Source of the DNA: Brachionus plicatilis
Lineage: Eukaryota > Rotifera > Eurotatoria > Ploima > Brachionidae
NCBI GenBank assembly: GCA_010279815.1
Contig: QEOQ01000214.1
Coordinates: forward strand, 1,081,496 to 1,145,495
Length of the DNA: 64,000 nt
Direction: 5' to 3'
Shown: one piece after another, positions 47,656 to 58,850 of the stretch
Position numbering within the stretch: position 1 is the stretch's first letter
Layout: every line of letters starts with the position of its first letter
Translations under genes and position numbers: made by a program
The notes under the pieces: generated by a model
The model's input: the letters and a program-made list of their open reading frames with translations, nothing else
Told to the model about the DNA's origin: nothing
Database searches by the model: none

Positions 47656-48344
47656 CTTAAAATACCATTAAATTTATCATCTTTAAACTCTCCTTCAAAC
47701 TTATAGCCATTTGAATATAAATAGACACCTTTACCATTAAATTTACCTCCTTTGAACTCTCCTTCATATTTATTGCCATTTCCAAAGAAACGTACACCTT
47801 TACCATTAAAATTACCATCTTTAAACTCTCCTTCATATTTTGAACTATTTGAATATAAAAAGACACCTTTACCATTAAATTTATCATCTTTAAACTCTCC
47901 TTCATATTTTGTCCCATTTGAATATAAAAAGACACCTTTCCCATTAAATTTACCATCTTTAAACTCTCCTTCATATTTATCGCCATTTCCAAAGAAACGT
48001 ACACCTTTACCATTAAATTTATCATCTTTAAACTCTCCTTCAAACTTATCGCCATTTGAATATAAATAGACACCTTTACCATTAAATTTATCGTCTTTTA
48101 ACTCTCCTACATATTTATCGCCATTTGCAAGGATAAAGACACCTTTACCGTTCTTTTTTTCGTCTTTATGCTCTTCTTCATTTTTGTTGTCATTTGCATC
48201 CAAACAGACACTTTTCCTTATTCCATCCTTATTATCAGCGTCATATATTTCGTTTATTTCCCTAAATGTATTTTTTTTTGTCAAAATTTGAATATATTTA
48301 TGCCATTCTTCATTTACTATTTGCCTTAAAGACTTTTTGCACAT
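47649..48344 (-). CDS. MORN-repeat protein, 3' end set by a repeat insertion
   Basis: One open frame of 231 residues. After a ~70-residue N-terminus (MCKKSLRQIVNEEWHKYIQI, then an Asn/Asp/Lys-rich linker) come seven 23-residue MORN repeats of the form x-L-Y-S-N-G-x-K-(Y/F)-E-G-E-F-K-D-D-K-F-N-G-K-G-V. MORN repeats bind membranes or act as scaffolds. The 69 bp units are almost identical in DNA, so the array expanded recently. The frame ends FNGILRV-stop exactly where a 355 bp dispersed repeat begins, so the original C-terminus may be lost. Which MORN gene it came from is unclear. Confidence 0.75.
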   Translation of the reverse strand: MCKKSLRQIVNEEWHKYIQILTKKNTFREINEIYDADNKDGIRKSVCLDANDNKNEEEHKDEKKNGKGVFILANGDKYVGELKDDKFNGKGVYLYSNGDKFEGEFKDDKFNGKGVRFFGNGDKYEGEFKDGKFNGKGVFLYSNGTKYEGEFKDDKFNGKGVFLYSNSSKYEGEFKDGNFNGKGVRFFGNGNKYEGEFKGGKFNGKGVYLYSNGYKFEGEFKDDKFNGILRV

Positions 48345-48984
48345 TGTTGTTCTTATTTTTTTTCCTTAAGTTTGATTTTCCCAAAAAATGACTTTAATAA
48401 TTATGATATATGTTATTGAAAAAATCAACTTTAAAAGGAATTTTTTTGTTTCTATGGAAATTTTTCATTATCTTTACTTTAGGGGTCTATTAATACCTAT
48501 TTGGTTGATAATTTTCTTGCTTTCTAACTCATTTTGACAATTTTCTTTTTATCATCTTACCTGAATATCCCTACAAAATTTGAGATCGAAACTTTTTGGT
48601 ATCATCATTTTATCAATCTTTTAAGGGCAGTAATAGTTTCGAAAGATATTAAAAAAAGACGTGCGAAGAAAATAGGACAAGATTTGTTTTAGCCCCATAA
48701 TCAAATAAATGGGGAGCGTGAAATGTCAGGCTATCCTTTTTTGTACTTAGAAAATTAAAATGTTCATTTTTGAGTGTTCATTTTGTAATTTCTTTCTTTA
48801 TTGCAAAAAAGTTGCTTTCAGGTTACAAAAAAGTGTTCAAAAGTTGCTAAAAAAAGATAAGTTAAGATTAACAATTTATTTTTATCTATTTTTACTTTCT
48901 CATCACCATATCGGTGGCAAGTGAAATATCTAATAATAATAATATTTTATTGATTAAATAATTAATTTAGATTCATATTAATGT
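48345..48984. other. intergenic, nothing recognised
   Basis: Likely MORN gene upstream region; no motif I can support. Confidence 0.3.
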
Positions 48985-49470
48985 TGAGGGCCGGTCGAGA
49001 GGCCCCGTGGCCGGCCAGAAAAAAAAATGACTGGCACTGTGGCCAGCCATGCAAGCGGCCAAAAAACGGCCAATCCGAGGTCAACTGAAGGACCGACTGT
49101 GAAATAGCTGGTCAAATTTTAAAGACCGTGATGTGTTCGACCGACTATCGGCCAAAACATTTAAAATACCGAACTCTAAATTTATACATGGAGTTTAACG
49201 ATTTCTGAAAAATATTGAATAAATTAGGGGTAATTTTTTAAAATTTAATGGCCTTTCAGTTTGCCGGCCACCACACGGTTTTCTAAAAATAGCACTATCG
49301 AAGTGTGATCAAAATCTTAATATGAATTATTGTTGGGCGGTCGGTCTACTGCCGGACCTGAACGGCCAGTATAATTTTACGGCCGCATTTTAGACCGTAA
49401 GTGAATGGCAAGTAGTCTGTGGAGCGTTTTTAAAAAGCCGACCTTTCCAGGGCCGGCCACAAGACAGACG
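48985..49470. repeat. GC-richer block with many GGCC/CCGG words
   Basis: GGCCGGCC-like palindromes recur: GAGGGCCGGTCGAGAGGCCC, GTGGCCGGCCAG, GTGGCCAGCC, GCGGCCAAAAAACGGCC, TTGCCGGCCACC, ACGGCCAG, TACGGCCGC and GGGCCGGCCAC. GTGGCCGGCC at 49008 is mirrored by GGCCGGCCAC at 49459. Composition is strongly unlike the rest of the window. It has no long reading frame. A foreign or element-derived insertion is likely. Confidence 0.5.
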
Positions 49471-49484
49471 CTCAAGTTGGTGAA

Positions 49485-49697
49485 CCGAATCCTAATTCTG
49501 ACATAAAAGAGCATTTGAACAACATGAGAATGAAATTGGCTTTAAACGTAATCGGAAAATCTTATATAAAGAATGATATTCAGATTCAAAACAGAAACAG
49601 TTGCAAGCAAATTGCGTCTGACGTTTGGTATCTTTTTAACTTTGATAGAAGACCAAACAATGAAACACTAAAAGTAATTGAAACCAACCCTATCTAA
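49485..49697 (+). pseudogene. possible LINE ORF1 5' fragment
   Basis: Reads MRMKLALNVIGKSYIKNDIQ, NSCKQIASDVWYLFNFDRRP and stops; protein-like, without recognised domain. Being upstream of a LINE ORF1 relic on the same strand it may belong to the same element. Confidence 0.3.
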
Positions 49698-50437
49698 GTC
49701 GTTGAATGAATCGGCCATTGTTGACAATCCTTATACTGTCCAGAATGGAGATAAATAACAGCTTTTAGCTCTTTGTAAATGAAGTAAGAATACCTAAGGA
49801 ATCGAACGAACGTATATGTGAACATGCCGCAGATCTAAAAAGCTGAACTCAAAAGGATACTAAGCGGGTAAACTGGACTTCGCAATTTGAACTTTCTAAA
49901 TCCTCCACAAGAAATGAGAATCGCGAAGGGAGATGAACAGTACTCGTTTGAAACCTGAATTTGTCCTGAATGGCAATAAGCACGATAAGGTAAATAAAGA
50001 AAACTCGAATACAAAGAAAACAGCGTAAAGTGTTGTATGATTTTTAGTAAGCTTGAAATTATTAAACTAAACCTTCTAAAAATTAACTGTTTGCATTTTT
50101 ATCAACACCCATCCTAATAAAAAAGTTTGCCAAATTTTAACAAACAGTTTGCATAGGGAACTTGATTTCAAAAGGCGATCTGTCATTTTTAATATTATGG
50201 AGCCGAAGATCTATTTTAACTTTTATATATATATTTTATACTTTGGCTACCAGAGTGGCCACTTGCAATTTTAAATAAATAAAGCTATTAAAAATTATTA
50301 ATTTTATCTTTTTAATTGCTCATTTGTGATACATTTCACAGTCTATGCTAGAATTCTCAACAGCTCCTCGGGAGAGGGATTAACTTCTGAATCTAACAAT
50401 AAGCATTCGAAGTCAACCAAGAGTGCGAATCTGAAAT

Positions 50438-50986
50438 TTATTGTAGGTTGTCAAAAAATATCCAGTCTTAGTTCGTACGTTAAACACATTCTTTGACTAC
50501 TACTCTTGATTCTGGTAAATAGACAGCAAAAAAGAGTGTTAAAGAAAATTTGAAGAATTTACTAAAGTTGAGTTCATTGTCGAACTTACGAAAAAATACA
50601 ATTCGTATCATTTTAAAGTTATGAGCCATCATAAAGATGACATCTTGAATGATAAAAATTGGCCTGAAGTAATCAGAGTCAAACGATACTATGACCCTGC
50701 TAAATCAAAAAGAGGCATACCAGCTCGTGCCAAAGCCGATCAATATTATCGACAAACTAATTACAACATGTCGTCATTCCAGACAAATGGCGGTAATTTT
50801 GGTCAAGCAAGACAATGTCCAACTGTTGGTACGTCAGGAGCCCTAGTTAGTCAAGATAGTCATGGCACGATTCGAATCAGAGAGTCCATAAGCGACGTCA
50901 GCCTTGATGAAGATATAATTCAAGTAGCCTCAAAAAAATCCGGAAAAGGGTACTTTTGTCAGCGAGTCTACAGTCATCCATACTGA
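50438..50986 (+). pseudogene. LINE ORF1 (RNA-binding) relic
   Basis: KFIVGCQKISSLSSYVKHIL at the start resembles the first strand and helix of an RRM; after stops the frame reopens near 50555 as EFTKVEFIVELTKKYNSYHF then KVMSHHKDDILNDKNWPEVI RVKRYYDP, matching the (S)FKV..(K)...WP.GV.VR(R) region of Jockey/CR1 ORF1 proteins. The ORF from 50621 is intact but its upstream part is broken. Confidence 0.65.
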
Positions 50987-51183
50987 AACTAAGAACCAAA
51001 TGGAATCATGAATAGGGCTGCAATCTTTACTTTACTTTACAAATCAATGGGTGTTTGTTTGGTGTTATCAAATTGATTAAATTTATATCCAATAATATTT
51101 CAAACACAATGTTAATCCAGGACTGATTTACAAAATTTCGTTTCTGAAACATGTTCGGAAAATATTCATATGATTTTTTTGCT

Positions 51184-51542
51184 GTAACTTTCTATAGAAA
51201 CATTCGATCCAAATAAAATTTTGCACAATCATAGATGACTAAATAAGCTTTAAATAAACATATTAAATTTGAAGGTTTCACTATTGTTTTGACCAAGGAG
51301 TCTTGAATAAACAAAAATTTTGTATCTCATTTTTATGAATGTTTTGATCTAAGTGCTTAAAGTAAAATATCTAAAAAGTATACTTAAATATAAGCTAAAT
51401 AAATCTAGTTTCTAAAAATATATAGGACTAAAGGGTGGTACTTTTGATCTTTGAAATAAAATCAACTAAATTATGCTTTAATTTAGAAAGTTTTAAAAAT
51501 TTTTATTTTTGAATTTCTTGAATTTTTACTTATTTTAACCCA
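51184..51542. repeat. ~355 bp dispersed repeat, copy 2
   Basis: Same orientation and nearly the same sequence as 47298-47655. The two copies are 3.9 kb apart and bracket the MORN gene and LINE ORF1 pieces. They lack TG...CA ends, so they are not obviously LTRs. Confidence 0.8.
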
Positions 51543-52345
51543 GAGAAACTTAAGAGCGTGAAAAATTAGTGAAAAAAACGTCATTTTTGGTTAAAAAATT
51601 GTAAACTAAGGTTAATAAATAAAAATAAGCTTTTGTTGAAAGTGATAAGCGTTTTTTTATGAAAGTTTACCGAAAGCTACACGGTAATCAGTTATCAACT
51701 ATATTGAAGGATTGAAAATAAATTCTCTGTAAACAACCGATTTCTTAATTAAACAAAATTACCGAACATTTTTCCATCCTGCACATTGCCAAAACATTTT
51801 TTTTTACTCTAATTAACTAAGCATCCGCCCTTTATTTTATTTATTTAGCCTAGTTATTTAATTATTTATTAAAAATATAGTTAGAGTTATACCATGGTAG
51901 TTTGGAATGGATCTTAGCCCTTCCTTTGAGTTAAATTTTTTTTGTTCATACTTTAAAAAAAATAAATACAATAAAAGAATTAAAAATGTAAGACTAAAAG
52001 AAAATAGTGATTAAAGTTAGAAAAGAGTTCTTTTTTATTTAGCTTATTTCATAATTGTTTTAGTTCTAAAAAATTTTTTTTAAGGAAGTATTATATAAAT
52101 TAATATTTGTTATTATTATTCAAATTTTTAAAAATTTTATAATAAAAAATCCTAAGCTCGGTTAACAAAATATATTGAAATATTTTATTTTTATTTTAAT
52201 TCTATTAACTAAACTTGCAGATCATTTTTAAAAAAACTTCACTTAAAACAAAAAAAAAACTGTATTAAATTCATATAAGATTTTCGAAAATTTTACGTTT
52301 TTTTCGCGTTAGTTATTATCACTGGGATATAAAAACGATTGCTTG
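51543..52345. other. intergenic, nothing recognised
   Basis: A/T-rich, no supported gene or repeat. Confidence 0.3.
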
Positions 52346-52675
52346 TTAGTCTTCTATCGTCACCATCTGGACCAGTTTCAATTCTAAATACACACTTCTG
52401 TCATATTTACCATCTGCTCCTTTATAAAGCTCAAATGAACACATAAAAGTTTCATCAAAAAAGCTGACAATGAATGGATTTGATTCTAAGTCAAATGCTT
52501 CGACTGCACAGGCTTAAATACAAGCAAAGATATTGCAGTTAATTAACTTAAAATAAATACTGACCGTTAATAAAATTTGATTTTTTTCCTGGTATTTTTG
52601 AATATTCTTCGATTTCATACAAGCGCTCTTTTACAATTGACATCACTGTTCTCTTGCCGATTGACGGATTAGCAA
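52346..52675 (-). pseudogene. two exons of an unrecognised gene
   Basis: Exon 52675-52565 reads NPSIGKRTVMSIVKERLYEI and KIPGKKSNFIN; after a 52 nt GT-AG intron, exon 52512-52346 reads ACAVEAFDLESNPFIVSFFD, CSFELYKGADGKYDRS and stops. The other frame at the end of that exon reads FRIETGPDGDDRRLTSNRFY up to about 52310, which looks more like the true continuation, so a frameshift near 52390 is likely. The first exon needs one base from an upstream exon that I could not find. The family is not recognised. Confidence 0.45.
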
Positions 52676-53739
52676 CTAAAGAGGAAAAAAAAACGCTTTT
52701 TTCTTATAATGTTGTTAGAGTTGATATTTGAGAAAATCACATTAAATGAGAAATTCCCGTAAAAAATGGACAAAATAAAAATTCCTTACATATCGAATGT
52801 AGAGCACTTTATTAAATATTTTATTTAAAAGCTGAGTAAAAATAATCAAAATAACCTTAGTAGTATAAATATTCTCCTATTCCTCCTTCATAAACTGGTA
52901 GAAACGATATTTTAAAAAGCTTTTCCTAAATTTTTGTGATTTCCAAAATTATCGTGGCAATCGTTGACTTAAATAAATAGTTTGGATATCATTTATCAAA
53001 TGTTTTTAAAAGATCGATATAAAATTAAAAGAAAATAATTTAATTTTAAGAAAATTTAAAATAAAAATTCAAAGTATGAAGTAAAGCGTCATTGAAATAA
53101 AAAGTAAAGCTTAAAATTTTCTTGAATGTATATTTGCTTTGCAAAATTTCTTCATTTACACATAAATATTTAAAGAAAGATTAATTGTTTTGCGAATTTA
53201 ATATCAAAAAAACCAAACAAAATGAATTTTAGAAATTAGTTTTGAGATTGAGATATGGTACAACATTCAAAGTTGAATTAACTCTAAAAATCTGAATATG
53301 TCTTGCAAAATCTCTGAACCTTGTACTAGGACAGTAACAATATTTATTTGTTAATAAGAAAAAGACACAAAAGGAGACTAAAGGACAAAATATTCTCCTA
53401 ACATAAAAAAGGACACTAAAGGACAATATTTATTTGTAAATAAGAAAAGTGTTGGTTACAGGTGTGTTTTTTTTTTCGTGAGCGTTACGAATCTTATCAA
53501 ATTGATTACCAGGTTTGTGTTCAACAGAGTTAGAACAAGTTTGGTGTTCAAATAGAGTTGGTTCAGAAAAGATTTCTGTTGGAAGCTTAAATAGGCCTCT
53601 AGCTCAACATGACTGTGGGCCCTAATAATTAGTTTGAATCGAACAAGTCATCTTTTTACCAGAGGTGTTTTTACAGGTCTATAGCTTTGTGGGAATTTTA
53701 ATTTTCCGAAGAAAGAATGGAACGATGGCTGTTATACTA
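52676..53739. other. intergenic, nothing certain
   Basis: A short protein-like piece KLFKISFLPVYEGGIGEYLY on the minus strand near 52880-52930 could belong to the gene at 52346-52675 but ends in a stop without a clean donor. AAGGACACTAAAGGACAA-type words repeat at 53370-53430. Confidence 0.25.
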
Positions 53740-55342
53740 TCGTCAATGATTCTCGTGATTCGATTAGTTCTAAATTTTTTGATCTGCAAGTACAAAATTT
53801 GCTCTCTGGTGCTATTAATAGATTTAGAGATCTAGATAATAATATTATAAATGATCCAGATCAGATTGCGGATGTTTTGAAAAGTTATTTTCACTCAGTT
53901 TTTTCGAAAGATGATTATTTGAGACCTTTTCCTGAATTTATTGCTAGATGTATGCTCTAGTAATGTGAATGAGAAAATAAAGTAGGAAAAAGTAGTAGAA
54001 AAATTAACTAAACTCAACAGCTACAGATTAAGTGGGCCGGACTCGGTAAGTAATAATTTTTTGAAAAGATTGGCTAATCCTATTCTTAGTGTAATTCTTT
54101 TGTTATTTCGACTCTTGTTTAATAGGGGCACAAATTGCAACTATTTTGGAAGCAAGCGACACCTTTATTTAATGAAGGGAATAATCTTTTAGCAACAAAT
54201 TGGCGACTCATTTCATTGACGCGTTCTCTTTGTAAAATATTAGAGAGTTAAATTAAGGATAAGATGTTAAGTCATTAAATAAGTAACAATTTATTAGAGG
54301 ATTCGTAATACGGTTTTATGCCATGCACAACAAAATAATTAGACACAATTGATTTTGTTTTTCAAGGTTTGGCAAAAGGTCAATCTTTAGACGTGATATT
54401 TACGAATTTTTCTAAAGCGTTCGACAAGGTCACTCATCGGTTTTAATCTAAAATGAATGTGGTTCGAATTTGGGATTGGATGGCTGAGTTTCTCTCAAAT
54501 AGAAAGCAATGAATTGTTATGGGAAAATCTCTTTCTGAGTAGTTAAATAATACTAGTGAAGCTACCGAGGGTTCGGTCCTTGGTCCTCTGTTACTCATAT
54601 TTTTCTTAGCTGTTCAATCATCGTTAGATCTTAATGCTGAAAAATGTTTTGTAATGAACATCGGCTCAAGAAACGAGAGTTTTGATTACAGTCTTTTCAA
54701 TAAGCAGGGAACGTGTTCATTGAGTTAAACAAGTCTCAAAAGGATTTCAGAATTTACGTACAAAGTGATTTGAAATGGAGAAATCATGTCAGGTACTGTG
54801 CAAATCGTCGAAATCAGATTTTAGATATTATAGTCAAAATCTTCAACTATCTAAATCTATGCATTTCAAGATTGCTTTATACGTCGCTTGTTAGACCGCA
54901 TTTAGAATTCGCCGTTAGTTCGTGTCGCCAGTATTTTAATGTGTACATTTGCGAATTAGAGAAAGTTCAAAGATGAGCAACGAAGAGTTTAATGTCTATC
55001 AAAGATTTGGATTATCAGACCAGATTGAAGCTGTTAAACTTGTTGGATTTAGAGACTGGACGAATTAGAGGTGATTTAATACAATTTTTTAAGATCTTGA
55101 ATAGATATGGGACTATGGAATTGTGTAATTCTAATTTATCCTCAGTCAATCAAGTATACAATTTGAGAAGACATAATATAATCTTAATTAAAGAAAATGT
55201 CAAAAATTGTTTGCAGCGTCATAATTTTTTAACAAATAGAGTTGTGAATGTATGAAATGCACTGCTTCAAAATGCTATTGATGCTGACTCGATTAATCGT
55301 TTCAAAGCGAGAATTGATGACTGGATGATAAATCAAGGTTGA
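53740..55342 (+). pseudogene. LINE (CR1/Jockey-like) reverse-transcriptase relic
   Basis: Successive RT landmarks appear in broken frames: DQIADVLKSYFHSVFS, KLNSYRLSGPDSVSNNFLKR, WKQATPLFNE, ATNWRLISLTRSLCKILES, VIFTNFSKAFDKVTHRF, EGSVLGPLLLIFF, then DLKWRNHVRYCANRRNQIL, RLLYTSLVRPHLEFAVS and the terminal NFLTNRVVNV. The catalytic (F/Y)xDD block between PLLLIFF and NAEKCFV is deleted. Multiple frameshifts and stops show it is dead. Confidence 0.85.
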
Positions 55343-55869
55343 GAAAGTTACTGCCGTAGCTATTATATAGCTTAACCTTGTGTGGGTCGCAAAATACAAC
55401 TAATACTACTATCTGACTTCAATATTAAAAATAATTTTCTTGAACGGTATAGTTTGTTTTCATTTCTACATCTTTTTTTATCAAGAATGGTAAATTTTTC
55501 TTTCAAATTTTAAATTTTGATGATGGAAGAATTAATCTTAAAAGCAAGTTAATTCCAAATGATGCAAGAAGTCTGAGGTGTGATTTGAGACATGAAGAAT
55601 TGATGCATGTACCGGGTATAAAATCAAAAGAAGTAGTTAACACATTTAACTTCATTTTAGACTAATAAGTAAATTTGTAATTTATAAAAAGACTTAAATA
55701 TTAACCGCTTCAAATTGTCAATTTTTAATAATATTAATTTAATTTATACATAATCAGTTAGTTTTTTTTCGAAATTGATTTAAAATTAAAAGCTTTATAT
55801 TTTTTAATTTTTTTTAGATAACATCTTTATTTGTAATTTTAAATTAATTTGAATAAATGAAGTTTTGAT

Positions 55870-56671
55870 GATTTAGTAGCATTTTTCCCTCTTAAACTTT
55901 TTCCCTCTTAAATTTTTTCCCTCTGTAAAATTTTCCCTCTGTAATTTTTTCCCTTTTAATGTTTTTCCCTCTGCATAATATAAAATAATTTTAGCCAATT
56001 TAAAAAATAAAGATTAAATAAATTGATTTTAAAATAAATTGACTTTCTAATTGATTTAAATCCAAAAATAAAAGATAATTAATTACAGTAAAAATTAAAT
56101 ATTAGACTCTAATCCATGTTTTAATTTAAATGCTTATTTTAATTTTTTTTTTCGCGGTTATGAATCAGTTTATGGTGCGGGAAAACGACAAATTCTTGGG
56201 TTTACCACATGGTAATTACCGGATCCTGTCTTAGGCGCAAAAAATCTTTTTTATTCAATTTTAATTTTTTTAAAATTTTTTTTATTTGATCAAAGATTAA
56301 TGCGTGTAGCTTACAATAGTTTTTTTAAATATGGTTTTTTGTATGATTTTTATGCTGAAGTTCTAAGTGATAAACAAAAAGTTTCCGTTTAATGTTTTTT
56401 GGTAAATTTTTTTTAGTTTTTTTATTGGTCAATAATTTCTTTTTTAATGATTCTTTTTACAAATAAAAATTTAATTTAATTATGATGCTTTTTAATTATT
56501 TTTTTAATTAACACCGCCCAAAAAAGGGAAAATTATTAAGAGGGTAAAAATTACAGAGGGAAATATTTACAAAGGGAATAAAAAAAAAAGGGAAAAAAAA
56601 TTAAGGGAAAAATGTTAAGAGGGAAAAAGTTTAAGAGGGAAAATTGAAAAAGAGAAAAAATATAAATGACC
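55870..56671. mobile_element. 802 bp element nested in the transposon's left end
   Basis: It interrupts the terminal repeat of the surrounding element and is bordered on both sides by the octamer GTTTTGAT (55862-55869, 56672-56679), a target-site duplication. Its two ends hold inverted arrays of a ~15 bp unit: TTTTTCCCTCTTAAA at 55881-55975 and the mirror AAGAGGGAAAAA at 56527-56643. No reading frame. Removing it rejoins the outer terminal repeat perfectly. Confidence 0.85.
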
Positions 56672-57189
56672 GTTTTGATCAGGCCATTTCGGAATTTCAT
56701 TAAAAATTTTTTAATTCGCTGAATTTTTTAATAATAAAATTTGGGTCTTGTAACCACCATAGACAATTGTCCACTAATTTAATTAATTGTCCATAAAAAA
56801 AAAAACAAGTTTTTATGTCAATTAATTTTTTTATTTGATTTAAAAAATTGCGATGAAAAAAGCAACAAGATTTAGTTTTAATAAATCTTGTATTGTTTGA
56901 CTTTTTTTGTTTTTATTTTGTTATAAATATTTAGATATTTTGATAATTTTCTAAGCAATTTATTCTAAATTTCGAATATTATGGAACAGTTATAAGATCT
57001 TTTTTGAGTCACTTAATGTTGTGTCAGCTAAAAATTTCAAATAAAAGTCTATAAATATTTAAGTCATTGATTAATAATTTTCAGTCATTAGTTGTGTCAG
57101 ACTTTTTCAGATTTTTTTGCTGAATTTGGACATTTACTCGCATATTTAAAGCTCTGCTTCATCTAGTTACCTCTAGTTACTTCATTCAG

Positions 57190-57392
57190 TGACCCAATGC
57201 TCTTTAGTGAAAGCTTCAACTATTAGTATTCCAAATCATCCTGCCGTTGACGAAGTTTTAAAACCACCAAGTAAAGATAAGTTAACTCCTAAGAAGCGAG
57301 GTCGTCCAAAGAAGGTTTTTGTTGATGAAAATATTGTTGCAACAACGTCTCAGAAAAAAGAAACTGAAAATAACATGAGTGAATTTATTTAA
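57190..57392 (+). CDS. small AT-hook protein segment of the transposon
   Basis: A reading frame of ~67 codons that opens after CATTCAG, a possible splice acceptor, and has no in-frame ATG at its start, so it may be a second exon. It contains KLTPKKRGRPKKVFVDEN, an AT-hook, and ends NNMSEFI-stop. Similar in size and motif to the AT-hook frame of the element at 26573-27466. Its job in transposition (end binding or accessory protein) is inference. Confidence 0.5.
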
Positions 57393-57648
57393 ACACAAAT
57401 TGTGGATAAATATCTTGTTTTATCGCACACAATTTACCTGTAAATAAACAAAAAAATTTTCTTGTGTATATAAAATAATTAGTTATTTAGCCACAAATTG
57501 ACAATATTTTTTTGTTTATTCTTTACATTGAAATCCATCAAAAAAATATAATTGAAGCTCATCAAATCAATTAATTAGGAATAAGCTTGAATAAGAACAT
57601 ATAAAATATAAGAAATGGCTCCTTATCTATCATCATTCTTAAATCAAA

Positions 57649-58265
57649 ATGGAAAACGAATTTTACATTGGAAGAGTTTTCGATTCTTTCGACGACTTTA
57701 TCGTGCTATTGAACGATTACTCAAAGCAATCATATTCAATATGGAAAAAATTTAACAGCAAAAAAACTGACGAAGAAAATGGTACTCAATACAAGTTTGT
57801 TCATTTGAAATGCGTTTACCATCGTGACGAAAAAGACATAACAACCAAATCGAAAGGAACAAGGCCGATTCAAGGCTATGTAGCGCCATGCAATTGTTTG
57901 ACTGAAATCAGAGTAAACTACGTCATATTTCAAAAGAGCGTGTCGTCGATGAAGAGCATATACAAGTAATACCTTCGAAAATTAATCCTAGTGTACTTAG
58001 TTGTGCTTTTGTGAATGAAAATAATGAAATATCTTCTTTAGTTTCAAGTTTCTTCACTAGTGATGCTCTCTTAATGTTGCAAAATACATTATCAGCATTA
58101 AGATCACATGGTCAATTAAATTCTTGCAACTCTTGTTCTTTATCTTGCGACTCTAAGTTTATCGTTTGTAGTTCTTGTAATAATTATTTTCATTTAAAAT
58201 GTGTTAAAAAAGCTTATGCTCCTAAGATTAAAAAATGGCTTTGTGCTAATTGTAACTCTAATTAA
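57649..58265 (+). pseudogene. FAR1-like plus PHD-like protein of the transposon, one frameshift
   Basis: First frame (57649-57969): GRVFDSFDDFIVLLNDYSKQ, KFVHLKCVYHRD and GTRPIQGYVAPCNCLTEIRV, a pattern close to the FAR1/MULE N-terminal zinc-binding domain. Near 57930 the protein continues in another frame (SKERVVDEEHIQVIPSKI) into CNSCSLSCDSKFIVCSSCNN, YFHLKCVKK and KKWLCANCN, a compact PHD-type Cys4-His-Cys3 finger. The shift is one base; no plausible intron spans it. FAR1-type domains belong to Mutator-like elements, but the transposase core is absent. Confidence 0.6.
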
Positions 58266-58789
58266 TTAATCTAAATTTGTTAATCTTATTTTTTTTTATT
58301 TTTTAATATAACTTGTGTCTAAATAAATAAAAAAATTTCAAATCCACATCCACTTTTTGTGTGTATCAATTTTTGTTTATTTATCCATAAAATGTGTGAA
58401 AATAAACGCTACCAAATAACATATCTCAAAATAAATACAATTTAAGGAGTAGCAAATCAAAAAATTGTTATTCTCAATTTAGCCTCTAATTATGCAATTT
58501 ATAAAAACTCAAAAACATATTTAGTATAATCATAATAAAATTAATTTTTTCTGTAATTGTCCACCACTTTATTTAATTGTCCAGGTAATTTTCTCATTAT
58601 CCGCATATTTACACGTAAATATTAAACAAAAAAAAATTGGCCGCAAATTTACATTTTATCAATTGACCGGGACAATTGTCCGTAGAGGTGACAAGACCCA
58701 AAAATTTTTAAATTAAATTCTTTTAATAAAAAAAATTTTTAATTAAATTTGATGAAATTAACGTCCAAAAAAAAACTTGATCTTGAGAT

Positions 58790-58850
58790 GCGTTATTTGC
58801 ATCTCATCTTTTTTAGCATCAGGATAAGATGCTAAAAAATTTATTTAAAG
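58790..58850. repeat. hairpin-forming inverted repeats
   Basis: TTTTTTAGCATC and GATGCTAAAAAA are separated by 7 bases, next to GATGCGTTATTTGCATC; a strong potential hairpin lying in the right terminal repeat and absent from the left one. Confidence 0.55.

Noticed and set aside
47752..48082. Open frames on both strands over the MORN repeats
   Set aside because: 69 bp units are a multiple of three, so every frame without a stop in one unit stays open. The frame with MORN consensus is the real one.
47700..48100. Regular direct repeats that might suggest a CRISPR array
   Set aside because: Units are contiguous, without spacers, code for MORN repeats and lie in a eukaryotic genome.
47298..51542. 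Same-orientation 355 bp repeats as LTRs of a retrotransposon
   Set aside because: No TG...CA ends, primer-binding site or gag-pol between them; the intervening MORN gene lies on the minus strand.
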